From Ochotona curzoniae (taxonomy: Eukaryota > Chordata > Mammalia > Lagomorpha > Ochotonidae), in contig NW_024466599.1 of assembly GCF_017591425.1 (NCBI RefSeq), positions 69,110,501 to 69,174,500 of the forward strand: a stretch of DNA of 64,000 nt. Reading direction: 5' to 3'. Position numbers and translations under genes: made by a program. Under the pieces are notes generated by a model. The model searched no databases. It saw only the letters and a list, made by a program, of their open reading frames with translations, and had not been told where the DNA came from. Position 1 is the first letter of the stretch. Every line of letters begins with the position of its first letter. Of this stretch, positions 48,000-60,212 are shown one piece after another.

Positions 48000-48322
48000 T
48001 TTTAAAGATGTATTTATTTATTGGAAAGTCAGATATACAGAGAGGAGAGACAGAGAGGAAGATCTTCCATCTGATGATTCATTCCCCAAGTGAGCACAAC
48101 AGCCGATGCTATGCCGATCCGAAGCCAGGATCCAAGAACTTCCCTCTGGTCTCCCACACAGGTGCAGAGTCCCAAGGCTCTGGGCCGTCCTCAACTGCTT
48201 TCCCAGGCCACAAGCAGGAAACTGGATGGGAAGTGGAGCTGCCAGGATTGAAACCGGCACCCATATGGGACCCCAGCGCGTTCAAAGCAAGGACTTTAGC
48301 CGCTAGGCCACGCCACCAGGCC
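48000..48322 (-). mobile_element. CSINE, antisense
   Basis: TTTAAAGATGTATTTATTTATTGG start and CCACGCCACCAGGCCC end. Confidence 0.9.
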
Positions 48323-48514
48323 CAAAGGGCATGGATTCTTGTGAAAGATGTGTCATACTGCTAAAATGTATTGAGAAAAAAAAATGCTTTTTTTTTTTGG
48401 AATAATAAGCTGTTGTTTGGTGGTCTCCCAGACCAGTTGGTCTTTGGTGAGAGCAAGGAGTTTTCTAAGTCAAACTTTATGTAAAGATGAAGATTTTATA
48501 AAAGCCAACTTTTT

Positions 48515-48715
48515 AATTAATTAACTAATTTGAGATTTCAGGAGAGAGAGAGAAAGAGATTAGACAGTATGAACTCCCATCTTGTAGGTCACTCCGCACA
48601 TGCCCTGTGTTTTCAGGAAGCTACACTCTGGAGCCCAGACCAGGAATCTAACCTGGGTAGATTCTGATGTGGGACATGGGCATCTTAACCAATGTCTTCA
48701 TTGCTAGATTCAAAC
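48515..48715 (-). mobile_element. Very old SINE fragment, antisense
   Basis: GAGAGAGAGAGAAAGAGATTAG, CACTCCGCACATGCC and CCAGGAATCTAACCTGGGTAG weakly follow the old C-type SINE order. Confidence 0.35.
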
Positions 48716-48779
48716 TCTGCCCTGGAAATTGTTGCTTTACCTTGACTTACCTTATATTCCTCCAGAATATCAATTTTGG

Positions 48780-49095
48780 GGCCCAGCATGGTAGCCTAGT
48801 GGCTAAAATCCTTACCTTGTACACACTGGGATCCCATATAGGTGCCGGTTCATGTCCCAGCAGCCCCACTTCTCATACAGCTCCCTGCTTGTGGCCTGGG
48901 GAACAGTAGAGAATGGCTAGAGGACTTGGGACCCTGCACCCACGTAGGAGACCTGGAAGAAGCTCCTGGCTTCAGATTGAGATCAACTCTGGCCATTTTG
49001 ACCACTTGGGGAGTAAATCAGGAGACAGAAGATCTTCCTCTCTGTCTCTGGCTCTCTGTATGTCTGACTTTCCAATAAAAATAAATCTTAAAAAA
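48780..49095 (+). mobile_element. CSINE, sense
   Basis: GGGCCCAGCATGGTAGCCTAG head and CTTTCCAATAAAAATAAATC tail. AGAATATCAATTTT/AGAATATAAATTCT approximate the TSD. Confidence 0.88.
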
Positions 49096-49209
49096 GAATA
49101 TAAATTCTGGTAATTTCTAGACTATTTTACATGAGTATGCCATCGAGGAGTTGGCTGTAGGAGACCATGGTGTGGTGTCTCTTCGCAGTATGATGATGGG
49201 AAATGAAAG

Positions 49210-49275
49210 CTACTCATCTCTGTCATCCCTTCTCTCTGTGTACCTGATTTACCTTTCCAATAAAAATTTAAAAAT
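49210..49275 (+). mobile_element. CSINE 3' tail fragment, sense
   Basis: TACTCATCTCTGTCATCCC, CTTCTCTCTGTGTACC and CTTTCCAATAAAAATTT only. Confidence 0.55.
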
Positions 49276-49431
49276 AATGAAATGTTAAAAATAATGAAAT
49301 AAATGAAATGTATGAAATGTACTACTGCAACAATGTGGAGGAATCCAACATGGGGGGAGGTTGGGAAAATCCCAGAGCCTGTGAAACCATGTCATAAAAA
49401 GAAAAAAAAAATGTTTAAAAAAAAAAAAGGA
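49276..49431 (+). mobile_element. L1 3' end, sense
   Basis: TACTACTGCAACAATGTGGAGG, GGGGGGAGGTTGGGAAAATCC, CCTGTGAAACCATGTCAT and an A-rich end. Collinear with 22245-22370. Confidence 0.6.
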
Positions 49432-49552
49432 AAGAAAGCTACTCATGTTTGCAGTTCCATCTGGTGTATTTCCCTCTTATAGTGGAAGATTAAATCAAGT
49501 GCAACATACGTGTGTGTCCCTTTGCTTGTGTACACATAGAATGATAGTGCTG

Positions 49553-49822
49553 GGGGCCCAGTGCAGTGGCGCAGTGGTTAAGGTCCTCGCCTTGCACGCA
49601 TGGGATCCCATATAGGCGCCGGTTCTAATCCCGGCGGCCCGCTTCCCATCCAGCTCCCTGCCTGTGGCCCGGGAAAGTAGTCGAGGACGGCCCAGAGCCT
49701 TGGGACCCTGCACCCGCGTGGGAGACCCAGAAGAGGCTCCTGGCTTCAGATCGGCATCTCTATCTCTCCTCTCTGTATATCCACCTTTCCAGTAAAAATA
49801 AAATAAATCTTTAAAAAAAAAA
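49553..49822 (+). mobile_element. CSINE, sense, internally deleted, with 15-bp TSD
   Basis: AGAATGATAGTGCTG occurs at 49538-49552 and 49823-49837. The body jumps from CAGATCGGCAT to CTCTATCTCTCC, so the CACTTGGGGAGTGAATCATC part is missing. Confidence 0.95.
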
Positions 49823-50937
49823 AGAATGATAGTGCTGCAAGAGTGCAGACTCACACACACTTGAACAGAACTGGCAAACTGGATAATACTGGAGATCATT
49901 TAGTGTGTCCTCTCGTTTTGCATGTGTAGATATCAAGGCCTTTCAAAGGTTAAAAGACAGCTCTAAGACCCATAGATGTGGTCAACAGTCAGCTATCTCT
50001 CCTGTGGCCTGGTCCAGGGGCCTCCCTTTGGAACCAGGTGGTCCCACTGCAGAGGGTCGTGTGAAGCCCCACAGGGAGGGGGAGTGTTGAGCTCCGCTGG
50101 GTGAAAGCCCGGGAATATGTCGGTAACATTCACCATCTTCCAGTGCTGATGGGTCTTTCCTCTTGACCTACGGATTGTCTCAGTGAAAGCACAAATTCCA
50201 TGAGAAAGGAAGAACCCACCAAAAAAATCTGACCAAATGGGAACATCGTAAACAAAATAACAGTCATTCATTGAACATGTTTGCCTCTGGCCATAGTGGG
50301 TTGCAAACCATGCAGATATGAAGACTTGAAAATATCCCACAATTCATTTTAGGGACGTTAACCCTTTTGCTCATTAGTTTTCCATTTCTGATGTGTCCTG
50401 GCTCTTAAGTTTTCATCTTAAAGAAAATAAACCATACTCCCTCTCTTTCAAGGAACCTGAAGAACATCTTCAAACATCCAAAGCATATATAACTACAACA
50501 GAACCCGGGCACATCAGGGAACCATGGAAATGAGCCCACCTATTTCCAGAAGCCATTCTGAATTGAACATGAATAATGACCCAAGAGCAAATGGTGTTCA
50601 GGCTGCTTGAAGTTATTTAAATTTTTATAGTCAATTCCCTCATAAATTAGAGACTTCCTTAAGGGAGAGGCCTGAAGATGAACTCATAAAGTATGCATTA
50701 AATACTTTATTTATGACATAACTATGGCCTGGCAAATATACGGCTGTAGCTGTATAGATACAGATTGCAAAAAGATGGCACCAAAATGCCTGTGAAAACA
50801 TCTTGTACTATTCTTTGTATCATAGAGAAAGAGAGTCATTGAATTCTGAGAAAGGAGAAATTGAAAAATTATTTCACTGGGCACTAATTGGGAGGAGGAC
50901 TAATTACTTTCGGAAACCAATGAAGAAGTTAATAATC

Positions 50938-51275
50938 GGGGCCCGGCGCGGTGGCGCAAGTGGTTAAGTCCTCGCCTTGCAACCCCGGGATCCCATATGG
51001 GCGCCGGTTCTAATCCCGGCAGCCCCGCTTCCCTTCCAGCTCCCTGCTTGTGGCCTGGGAAAGCAGTTGAGGACGGCCCAAAGCTTTGGGAACCTGCACC
51101 CGCGTGGGAGACCCGGAAGAGGCTCCTGGCTTCGGATCGGCATAGTATCGGCCCGTTGCGCTCACTTGGGGAGTGAATCATCGGACGGAAGATCTTCCTC
51201 TCTCTCCCTCTCCTCTCTCTGTATATCCGCCTTTCCAATGAAAAAAAAAAAAATAATAAAAAATAAAAAAATAAA

Positions 51276-51310
<35 letters not shown>
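50938..51310 (+). mobile_element. Youngest-looking CSINE, sense, with 15-bp TSD and long A run
   Basis: AAGAAGTTAATAATC occurs exactly at 50923-50937 and 51311-51325. Head GGGCCCGGCGCGGTGGCGCA, almost consensus throughout. The tail ends in 34 consecutive A (51279-51312), overlapping the TSD. Confidence 0.97.
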
Positions 51311-51314
<4 letters not shown>

Positions 51315-51739
51315 AGTTAATAATCAAAAAAGGAAGAAAAATCTAGGGTGGAAAAATCCCTAGTTTTGGCCAAGTAGCAATTTGGAGGAAAGGGCCTATC
51401 TGATTCATCTTTTGAATTCAAAGTAGATTCATAAGCGCCTGGGCTGCTTCACTCATTCTACCTGCACTAGGCAAAATACTATGACTGGCTGTGCAGTGCA
51501 GAACAAACCAACAACAAAGGGCAACTGATTAAAAACACAAACACATAGGTCTATAATTTATAAACTACAAAATCTATTTCAGTTCAACGGTTTTAATAAA
51601 ACTGGTAGAGTTGTTCATCACAGCCGCAAGCCAGAGCATCATCATAGTCCCCAATGTCCCCCAGGTCGCCCACGTGTGGTTGATGTCAGCTCTGAGTGGC
51701 CAGTCATCATTCTCCATCCTCTACATTTACCTTTTCTGT

Positions 51740-52780
51740 ATATTTCATTCATAACTGGTTAAAAAAATATTTCTTCTGAATACCAGATTTTGTTTGCTTA
51801 CTCCCTAATGCACATCTGAATTGACTCCACCCTTTTACTATTATAATCATGCTGATAGGAACACCTACTGTTTAATCTTGCTATAAATCTTTGTGTGGTT
51901 GTAAATTTTCATTTCTCTTGGCTAGGTACCAGAAAGTGACATTTCTAATTAGGTGACAAGTTTACTTTTTTTAGGAAGCAACCATTTTCTAAACTGTCAA
52001 AAATCAATCCACGGTAAATGTGAGAATTTATCTCTTGACTCTCCATATTTTTTGAATGCCGTAGCTTAATGGTAAGCTTGAGATCAACAAGTACAAGTTC
52101 TCCAAATTTGTTCTTTTTACAATTTGTTCTGAGTCCTCTGGGTTCTCTGTGTTTATGTGTCAATTTTAGGGCCATCTTCTCAATTTCTGAAAATACATAA
52201 AAATAAAAGTTTCTGCTTTTTATGTGAATTCTATTGAATCTATGAATCTGCTTGGGGAAAATGACTATTTTAATAATAGCAAATCTAATCCATGTTCTTT
52301 CATTCCTATTTGTTAAATCCTTGATTTTTCTTAATGATGCTTTGTATTTTTCAGTGTATTTATCTTTTTGTGTTTTGATAAAATGTTTTCCTAAATGTTA
52401 TATTTTTTGAGTTATTACAAAGGATATTTTTTTCTTAATTTCATTTTCAGGCTATTCCTTCCTAGTATGTGAGAAAAATTGACTTTTCTATGTTCACCTT
52501 GTAATAGGACACTTGGGCTCTGTTAATTCCACAAACTTTTGGCTAGATTCTCTACAGTTTTGCACATGCAGGATCATATAATTTACGAATGATGACAGTT
52601 TCACTTGTTTCTTTCCAGTATTAGTGGCTTTATATATATGTTGTTTTTTTTTTTCTTGTCTGGTTTTCCTGACTAGAATCTCAAATGTAGTGAAACAATT
52701 TTATAAAAGGGTGGTATTGCTAATCTTAAGAGACAGTTATCCATTCTTTCACCATTATATTTGATTTTCTACCTGGACTC
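51740..52780 (-). mobile_element. Antisense L1 relic
   Basis: 51880-51935 (ATTTCTCTTGGCTAGGTACC) is 3'-end-like. 52215-52320 (TTCTATTGAATCTATGAATC, AATCTAATCCATGTTC) and 52560-52720 (CAGGATCATATAATTTACG, GTCTGGTTTTCCTGACTAG) follow antisense ORF2 order. Confidence 0.7.
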
Positions 52781-53439
52781 AAAGCGTACTTTGAAATCTA
52801 GATGGAGCCCACCATGCTCCTAACAGCTCTGTTGCTCACTATCCATTTTGGCTGCTCTCTAAAGCTGCATGTTGATGTTGTTGGCTTTGTCAGGCAGGTG
52901 TTAAACCTTCCTGCTTGCCTTATCTTTCTGGGATCCCCTCTTCAGCTGCACTAGCTATTGTCCCTTTGGGGTGGCTTGCAAGGGCCCTACTTCAATAAGC
53001 AAACTTTTGCCTGACTTCTTAGACTTTAAAATGTAGATGCAAGCCAACATGATCCCTTAAATCTTTTCATTCTGGGACAGTGCCAAGAGCTGGCCCCCTG
53101 CATGAGCTGCACCTGGGCCCACTTGAATCTTTGCAGCTGACTGTGGGGAATGCTCAGAGGGGCAGGCTCACTGAGAATACCATAGCTTTTGTAAAACAAC
53201 TCTGCCTTTCCAGTCCTCGGGATGATGGGGGTGATGAGGGGAGTCTGAAGTCTTTGGGATCTTCCCATTGTCTTGCCTATTAGTATATGGTCTCCTTTTA
53301 TCTGCGCTAATGTCTTTAGCAAGTGATTTCCGTCCTACACACATGTCATAACTACATTGTGAAGTTTCCAAACCTTTTGTGCTCCTGTCATTTTGCTTGT
53401 GATTCTCTATAACAGACATAAATGATTAATAATATCCAT

Positions 53440-54166
53440 GCTTGCTGCAACCTGAATGCTTCACTACTTTGAAGTCTCCTTCACCAAATAAATTGATGCA
53501 TTGTCTTTAAGTTCAGCTTTCCAGAAAAATCTCAGGCCAAGGATACAGTGCAGCCAGGTCATTTTGTTGCCACAGTATGACAAGGGTGACCTTTAGCCCA
53601 TTTCCCAATAGAATTCTCATTTCCATCAGAAATCTCATCAGCATGGCTTTTATCATCCACAGTTCTGTCCGCGCTCTGATGCCTTGATGCTCTGCTTACA
53701 CCATCTTAGTCTTTAGCCTCCTCCTCCAAACTGCGATAAATCCCCAAATCTCCTCCACATCTTCATATCTGCAGAAGTTACAGTCATGACCCCACTCCTC
53801 AGTACCAGTTTTCTGTATTTTTGTTTCTTTTGTCATCATAACTCCGTGCCTGAGACAAGTTCCTTATGAAGGAAGCTCACAGTTTGAGCCCAAGCTCAGG
53901 CGGCCACCATTGGTCCGCTATCTGATGAAGGAGGTTGGTGTGGGAGCTTGTGTATAAGGGTCACGTAATGAGCCTACTTAGCTGTCATCACCAATCTTTT
54001 CACCAGAATGACCTTCCGAGGACACATCCCCAGTGCCCATGTACTTTCCACGAGGCCTACCTCTTGAACCACGAATTGGATTTACTTTCTACACACTTAG
54101 TAGCTTTATCTTGGGGTTTAAATAGCTGCATAATTCAGGGAGCTATGGCCTAGTCACACCATAGCA
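53440..54166 (-). mobile_element. MaLR (ERVL-related) internal part plus 5' LTR, antisense
   Basis: 53750-53812 (CCCCAAATCTCCTCCACATC, GACCCCACTCCTCAGTACC) matches the internal start of MST/THE1-type MaLRs in reverse. 53813-54166, from CTGTATTTTTGTTTC to CACACCATAGCA, matches the LTR in reverse (GAGGCCTACCTCTTGAACC). Very diverged and non-coding. It ends about 80 bp before exon 5. Confidence 0.6.
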
Positions 54167-54247
54167 CTAGGCTACCCAGTACGTAAGAGTTTTCACTATG
54201 TTACAACAATTATTTCTCATCAGTTACTACTGTTTCGTCTGTTTCAG

Positions 54248-54359
54248 CAACAGAAATCACAAGGAAATTCAACAAAGAAAGTCAAGTCAAAAAAAGTGGA
54301 TCCTCTCAAAGGGCAGAAGGTTATTGCAAGATGTGATGAAAACGGCTTTTATTTTCCAG
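54248..54359 (+). CDS. VWA3B: VWA3B internal coding exon 5 of window (basic linker into DUF4537)
   Basis: This 112-nt exon encodes a lysine-rich linker, QQKSQGNSTKKVKSKKVDPL, then KGQKVIARCDENGFYFPG. The second half resembles the start of a Tudor-like DUF4537 fold, where FYFPG precedes the first strands. The acceptor AG is at 54246-54247 after a T-rich CTGTTTC tract. The donor at 54360 reads CAG|GTAGAT, weaker than the other donors here because position +5 is A instead of G. One base (G) carries over and is completed by GG at 63647 to make glycine. The KK/SKK cluster is a plausible basic patch, but no function can be assigned from sequence alone. Confidence 0.85.
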
Positions 54360-54539
54360 GTAGATTGATGTTGTAATATATGAGACCCCTTTGTTAAATA
54401 ATTTGATATTAGAGACCACTAGAACACTGGCATCTCATGAGCTGGATTAAGGTATCCACTTCTCAAGGAGATGATTTTGGGGACAAAAAATGATAGCTAG
54501 AAAAAAATCTTTTGATCTCTCATCTGTTTTATAAATCAT

Positions 54540-55600
54540 CTTTTCTTGCGCACCTACTATGAGTTTTGTCTGTAACAGTGTGAAGGTACCAGCCTAATTC
54601 AGTAAGGAAACAGTTGAAAATTTCTGTCTTCATAGAGAGTGTCACTTTAGAGAGGGAGACACAGAAGCAAGAAAATAAATGAATGGAATATGGAGTATGT
54701 CACATGTTGTGTTACAGAGAAAACTCAAGCCACAAGGAAGGTTAGAGTGTCAGGGCCTGAGTTACAATTTGAGACATGATGATTTATGAAAAGCTCCTGG
54801 GGAGGGCAAATGTTAATGAGGTTATAAATGAGGAGGGGCATGGCATGAGATGACCTGAGAAAAGAGTGTGCTAAGCAAAGGAGCCGCAGGCCTGAGGCTG
54901 GCATGCGGATGAAAAAGAGCGAGGAAACCATTTTAGTCAGACCTGAGAGTTAGCCCAAGACTGGAGGGATTAACCAAGTGAAGGTAGACAGGAGAAGGGT
55001 TACAGAGAGGACTTCATGGATAGTGAAAATAAGTAGTATGAAGGGCTAAGGCCCAGCGAAGACTTGATTAGCTAATCCTCTGCCTTCAAGTACCAGGATC
55101 CCATATGGGTACAGGTTTGTGCCCCAGCGGCTCCAGTTCCCATCCACCTCCCTGCTTGTGGTCTGGAAAAGTAACAGAGGATGGCCCAAAACCTTGGGAT
55201 TCTGCACCCACATGGGAGACAAGGAAGAGACTCCTGGCTCCTGGTTTCAGATTCAGTCAGCTCTGACCATTGCAGTCACTTGGGGAGTGTACCAGCGGAT
55301 GGAGGATTTCTGTATTTCTCCTTATCTTTGTAAATCTGCCTTTCTAATAAAAATAAATAAATCTTTAAAGAAAATATATGTATGAAGGGCTAAAGGTAAA
55401 GAAAAATGTTTTTGTTGAAAAATTGACTAGGGATAGAACCCAGCATGCAAAGAAGTGAAAAACAATAAAACTTTAAAGAGATTAGGATGGAGCTGCTCAC
55501 AAAGGGTCCTGATAAACAGTTTGAACTTTGCTCCGGGCATTGGGAGCCTCATTTAAAGCAGGGAGAAACACAGTCATGCTCAAAGTTCCTAAAAGATCCC
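54540..55600. repeat. L2-like ancient repeat relic, split by a CSINE
   Basis: CGCACCTACTATGAG, GGAGCCGCAGGCCTGAGGCTGG and, after the SINE, CCTGATAAACAGTTTGAACTTTG, CACAGTCATGCTC keep the order of L2-type relics. Confidence 0.4.
55050..55379 (+). mobile_element. CSINE, sense, with 14-bp TSD
   Basis: GTATGAAGGGCTAA occurs at 55036-55049 and 55380-55393. Tail AATAAAAATAAATAAATC. Confidence 0.94.
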
Positions 55601-55796
55601 CTCCCATTGTGATGTGATGAATTAGAATGTTACTCGATCATTGGCTTGAGCCATGGCTAAGTAGGTAGATAGTGATGCCAACAGGAGATGGTGGTGTGGA
55701 TGGGAAACCACAGAAATGTGTCCAGAGCGCAAAGGCTATAGATGCCTGTGAGATGCCCAAGTAAAGATGTCAGAAAAGCTATTGGAGGGGAAAGGG

Positions 55797-56085
55797 ACCT
55801 GAAAACACTGGAATCCCCTTTGGGCGCCCGTTCAAGTCCTGGCTGCTCCACTTCCAATCCTGCTCATGTGCCTGGGAAAGCAGCAGACAATGGTCCAAGT
55901 GCTTGGGTGCCTGCACATAGTTGGAAGCTCCAGAAGGAGCTCCTGGCTTCGGCCTGGCCCAGCCTTGATTGTTGTAGTCATTTGAGGAATGAAACAGTAA
56001 ATGGAAGAACTCTCTCTCCCCACTTCTATAACTCTACCTCTCAAAGAAAAATCAGTAAATCTTTTGAAAAATAATAATAATATGC
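55797..56085 (+). mobile_element. Old CSINE, sense
   Basis: TTTGGGCGCCCGTTCAAGTCC B-box region, GCCTGGGAAAGCAGCAGAC, GTAAATCTTTTGAAAAAT tail; 5' head missing or decayed. Confidence 0.65.
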
Positions 56086-56269
56086 TCATCTCATTTGTAT
56101 GTTAGCATACAGAGAATTAACTGCTGTATACAGTATGCATCCATACTCCTGAGTGTTAGTAGATTTCCAGCTTATTTTTATTTTGTACTATTTTTTCCTT
56201 AATCCTCTACTTGCTATGTCATAATATCTTTATATATATCAGAAATTTAAGCTTGTTACTATGAAACAA

Positions 56270-56460
56270 ATGAGTATGCAACTGTAATAGTCTGGGGAAG
56301 AAAAATAAGGAGAGAGTAGATAGAGAGGGCAAAGGGGAGGGAGGTACCCTTATACTTCCAAATTCACATCATGAAAAATGTAAAACAGACTCATTTTATA
56401 TACATTTTAAAAATAAGAAAATTTTAAAAAATGAAATAATAATAAAAATAAAAGCTATTA
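56270..56460 (+). mobile_element. Possible L1 3' end, sense
   Basis: GCAACTGTAATAGTCTGGGG, a G/A-rich tract, then CATCATGAAAAATG and an A-rich end; loosely collinear with 22245-22370. Confidence 0.4.
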
Positions 56461-57477
56461 AAGAAATCTAGAGAGGAAATCTGTCAGGAGATAAAGATTT
56501 TGGAGACATTAACGCATGAGTCTTTGTTGAAATCAGGAGAAGGATGTGTGGAAAAAGGAACCTGGGAGAAGAACTGGAGGAAGCTTTATCCAAAAAACAA
56601 GTTCATGCTATAGAAACAAAGCTAGTTTTAACATAGGTATTCGCTATCAATCAGCCAGAAAAATGTTCAGTAAAGTTAAATAGTAATTTGGAGTGGGAAA
56701 AGTACTTAAGCAAGAGTTTCAGTTCCCAGCAGGCATATGTGCAGAACCAATTACTAGGACATCTTTGAAATGTGGTCAGTGAGCTTGGGACTTGCCTGGA
56801 TGACAGATTTACATGTGGGATCCCCATTTAGTGGATCCCAGTCCTAAAACAGGCACACTGCCCAAGATCGGCGTCTTCTCTCCAGGAATAGGGAGTGGAG
56901 CCTTTGGTTTCTCCCCGTGAGCCACCCCCACTTGAGACTCCTCGGACTTTGAGCCTTTAAGGGGGGAGGATCTACAACCCATTTGACAGGTGAATGGAAA
57001 CGCTGAAAGGGACTGTTTCCAAGGCCTGGCTTTAGGGCTCAGGATGTTTGCTGCTACAGCCCCAGAGGAGAAAGTAGATTGCAGTGAGCGTTCCCCAGTA
57101 CCCCAGTCCATGGGGAATGAGAGAAAACATCAGAAGCCCTGGGTTACTAGCACCACAATCACATTCAACAGCAGAGACCACATCAGCAATTTTGCAGTGA
57201 GAGGCACAGGGCTATGTAGGATCTGACTAATTGGGAATTTTTAATTTGCAGCTGTGATTAAGCTCAAAGTCAGTTTAGAGGAAACAAACAATTTGAATGT
57301 AGTCATATAATCAGTAATTTCGATTAGTGGCTGCTTAACAAACACTGACTCAGCCAAATGAAGCACAGTGCTTGGATTAGCTGAATTGACCTGACTTTGG
57401 TGTCCTCTCTGCCTGCCCAAAAAATCAGCTAATCTTTTCTCCAACCAGGAATGTCAGCTTAACCTGTGTGGAGTTAT

Positions 57478-58070
57478 AGTTTTATAAAACTAATTTTATG
57501 CTTACAGAAAACTTGAAAGAATAGTAAAGAGAACCCCTTGTGTTTTTTATCCACTTTTACCAATGTTTGCCCTTTTTGCCCTGAATACATCAATGTGCAT
57601 TTCTCAGAAACAAGAACAGTCTTTTAATATAATCACAGTCAAGTTAACAGCCTTCAGGAAATTCAACATTATTTTGGTACTTTTGTCTGATCTCATCCAT
57701 TTCAGTTTTGTTAATTGTCTCAAAGCTATTAGCCTAAATTACGTTTTTACTCTAATACAAATTCTAATTTAGAACCACATATTGTATTACTTAACATGTC
57801 TCTTTAGCCTTCTTAATCCAGAATAATTGTTTAGTCTTTTCTATCTTTCATGATTTTTTTGACATGAAATTTGACAGTAGTTTTTATGGAATGTCCCTGA
57901 CTTTGGGGTAGATAATTCAAGGAACGCACTCATTTTCAGAATGCTGCCTAAAGAATGCCATGTCCCTTGCAGGGCCCTCCATCCAGAAGCAAATGGTGTC
58001 CATCTGTCCCACCCAGGGACGCTAACTCAAATCACCTGGTCACTGAGCTCTGGCTTTTTCCTTCTTGCAA
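57478..58070. repeat. Ancient L1M-like repeat
   Basis: TTTATAAAACTAATTTTATGC, GAGAACCCCTTGTGTTTTTTATCC, ACATGTCTCTTTAGCCTTC and GGAATGTCCCTGACTTTGG follow the order of a well-known old mammalian repeat, probably an L1M 3' UTR. Confidence 0.45.
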
Positions 58071-59111
58071 ACACAGCAAAACAAACAAACAAAAAGGCAA
58101 ACAGAGTTTGGCAAAACACAAACCCGTCATTCAATGGTGACTTCTATTCTGGTAACGGTTGCTCAGTGTCTCCCAGTATTGAGGCACCTGGATGTGAGTG
58201 ACCACTGCTTGGAGGCAAGTCTACATTGGAGCAGAGCTGGGCCCACTGGCTGTGCCCCCTCATTGGAGATCATCACAGGGATGCCAGCTCCCTAGGGACC
58301 AGCTCTGTTCCAGGGGTTGGCTTAGCTCATCTGGTTGAGGGAACAACTCTGTGGTACAAGATGAAGGAATAAGCTGATAGTGTGACTTATGTCGATTCTA
58401 AAAGGGAAGGGAGAAGGTGCGTTTCGAAACCTGACTTTAAAATCAGTTTTGGGGAATTGGACCATCTTTCTTACTGTCCATTAAAAAGAAGTGTTTTACT
58501 TCAGGAAATTCACAGTGACAGCTGCACTGTGCCCAAGGAGCCAGTCACGATGGGCGCACGCAGGAACTCAGCTTCCTGCTCAGGTGAAAGGATTTCAGGT
58601 CGGAAAAACCGAGGTCTGCCTTCCCTTGAATTCCGCTCTTTCATGTACTAGTCATGTGACTGCCATCACTTCATCTCTATGTGCCTAGGTTTCCCTGTCT
58701 TTCCAAATGGGATTTTAAATCATTAACCCCCCTCTAACATACTGTTTTGTCATGTAGCACTTCCTCAGGAGGGAGCTGTTTCAATTTCACAGTAGTTTTA
58801 AAGCTTGAACTGCCAAGTCAAAGAAGCAAAAGTTAACCCAGAGGACTAGAAAGAAATGACTGAGATCAAAGGAAGAAGTGAAGATAATGATGAGAGTGTA
58901 GATGACATTGTTGGGCAGGCAGAGAGGAAGCCAAGGCAAGAGCAAAGAGAAAGGCATCTTGGGGAAGTGGAATGTAAGCCAGACTTTGAATTATCAAAAG
59001 ATTCATAAAACCAGGAGTACAAAAAAGAAAAAATTCAGTTACCAGCTGGAGAAAATTTGTTTGGAGCAAGCACTTAAACATATTCATATATCTTTTTAAA
59101 AATAATAATAA

Positions 59112-59402
59112 TAAACTTTATTTATTTTCATTTTATTTGAAAGAGGAGAGACAGAGATCTCCCTGGCTCATGCCCCAAATACTCCACAACAGCTGTACTA
59201 CATCAAGCCAGAACCAGGAGCCTAGAACTCTGCCCAGGTCTCCACATAGGAGCCAGGGAACCCAGTGCCTGTGTCCCATGGTGTACATCGGCGAGCAGCT
59301 GGAATAAAAAGCAGCATCACTGGGGCTCAAACCCGGCAATGTGATATGGCACAGGAGTGTTCCCAAGCAGAAACTTAACCACTGCACTATTCCCCACCCC
59401 AT
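59112..59402 (-). mobile_element. Old SINE, antisense
   Basis: AACTTTATTTATTTTCATTT, GAAAGAGGAGAGACAGAG, GGGGCTCAAACCCGGCAATG and TTAACCACTGCACTATTCCCC. Confidence 0.65.
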
Positions 59403-60019
59403 GCATCTCTTACCAAATGAACTAACTGATGCTGTCTACTAGATCAATCCACCAAGCACTTGAGCATGAGCGTGGGCAATGGTTTTGCTGAGTACAGGCT
59501 TGCGCTCTAGGCAAGCAGGAAGTTGGCTCATAACCAGGAAGAAGCCTGGGATGACCAACTTCCCCTGCCCCTTACCACCAGAAGACAGAAAAAAGGCTGT
59601 TTACTCATGCCAGTTTATTTGCCTGAGCCCAAGCCCTAAAACAGTCCCAGGGAAGATTCCAGATCCAGACTTCACAAGCCTCACCGCAGGCACTGAGGAT
59701 GGAGAGAAACTGCAGTGTGAGGGAAGCCAAAATCCAGAGCTGAGCTTGACTCAGGCCATAGGAAATGGCAGCAGTGCCTTCCTTAGATGGAGCAAGGGTG
59801 CATCCGGAGCTTAGCCACACCTCAGCAGGCCAGCACTGCACCCTGCAACTCCCCAAGGCACAACCAGCAGGGACCCGGCACACGTGGACAGCCTGCTAGT
59901 GAAAAGCCAATCTCATTTCTAGAAGAGAAAAAGGATCCCAAAATATTCCCAAGGGAATTTAGAATCGTGTTTAATGGCAAGATGAATTTCAACTTGGATT
60001 AAGGGTAAAACTGTGAATC

Positions 60020-60205
60020 TCTTTTTTTCATAGATTTATTTTTATTTGAAAAGCAGAGTAACAGAGAAGAGAAACACAAAGGGTAATCTTCCATCTGTTG
60101 AAATGGCTGCAAGAGCCAGAACTGGGCCTGTCTAAACCCAGAACTCGAACCAGCACCCATAAGGGTGTCATAGGTGGAGGTTTAGCTTAATATTCCATGG
60201 TGCAA
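60020..60205 (-). mobile_element. Shortened old CSINE, antisense
   Basis: ATAGATTTATTTTTATTTGAAAAGC, CTTCCATCTGTTGAAATGGC, then straight to AACTCGAACCAGCACCCATAAGG; middle missing. Confidence 0.6.
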
Positions 60206-60212
60206 AATGACT

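Larger units (their letters stand above)
37682..54247 (+). other. VWA3B intron, 16.6 kb
   Basis: GTGGGT to AG intron. It contains MIR and L2-like relics at 37.9-41.2 kb, then about 41200-44440 without recognisable repeats. CSINE clusters follow at 44.4-51.3 kb, then an antisense L1 (51.7-52.8 kb) and a MaLR fragment ending about 80 bp before exon 5. 49840-50930 is also unique-looking. Confidence 0.75.

Noticed and set aside
49495..49899. 134-residue minus-strand open frame, and similar SINE frames (1780-2268, 33455-33856, 47960-48364, 61317-61715)
   Set aside because: All are CSINE bodies. Recurring peptides such as GAGSQSLGPSSTAFPGHRQG appear in many copies and reflect SINE sequence, not protein.
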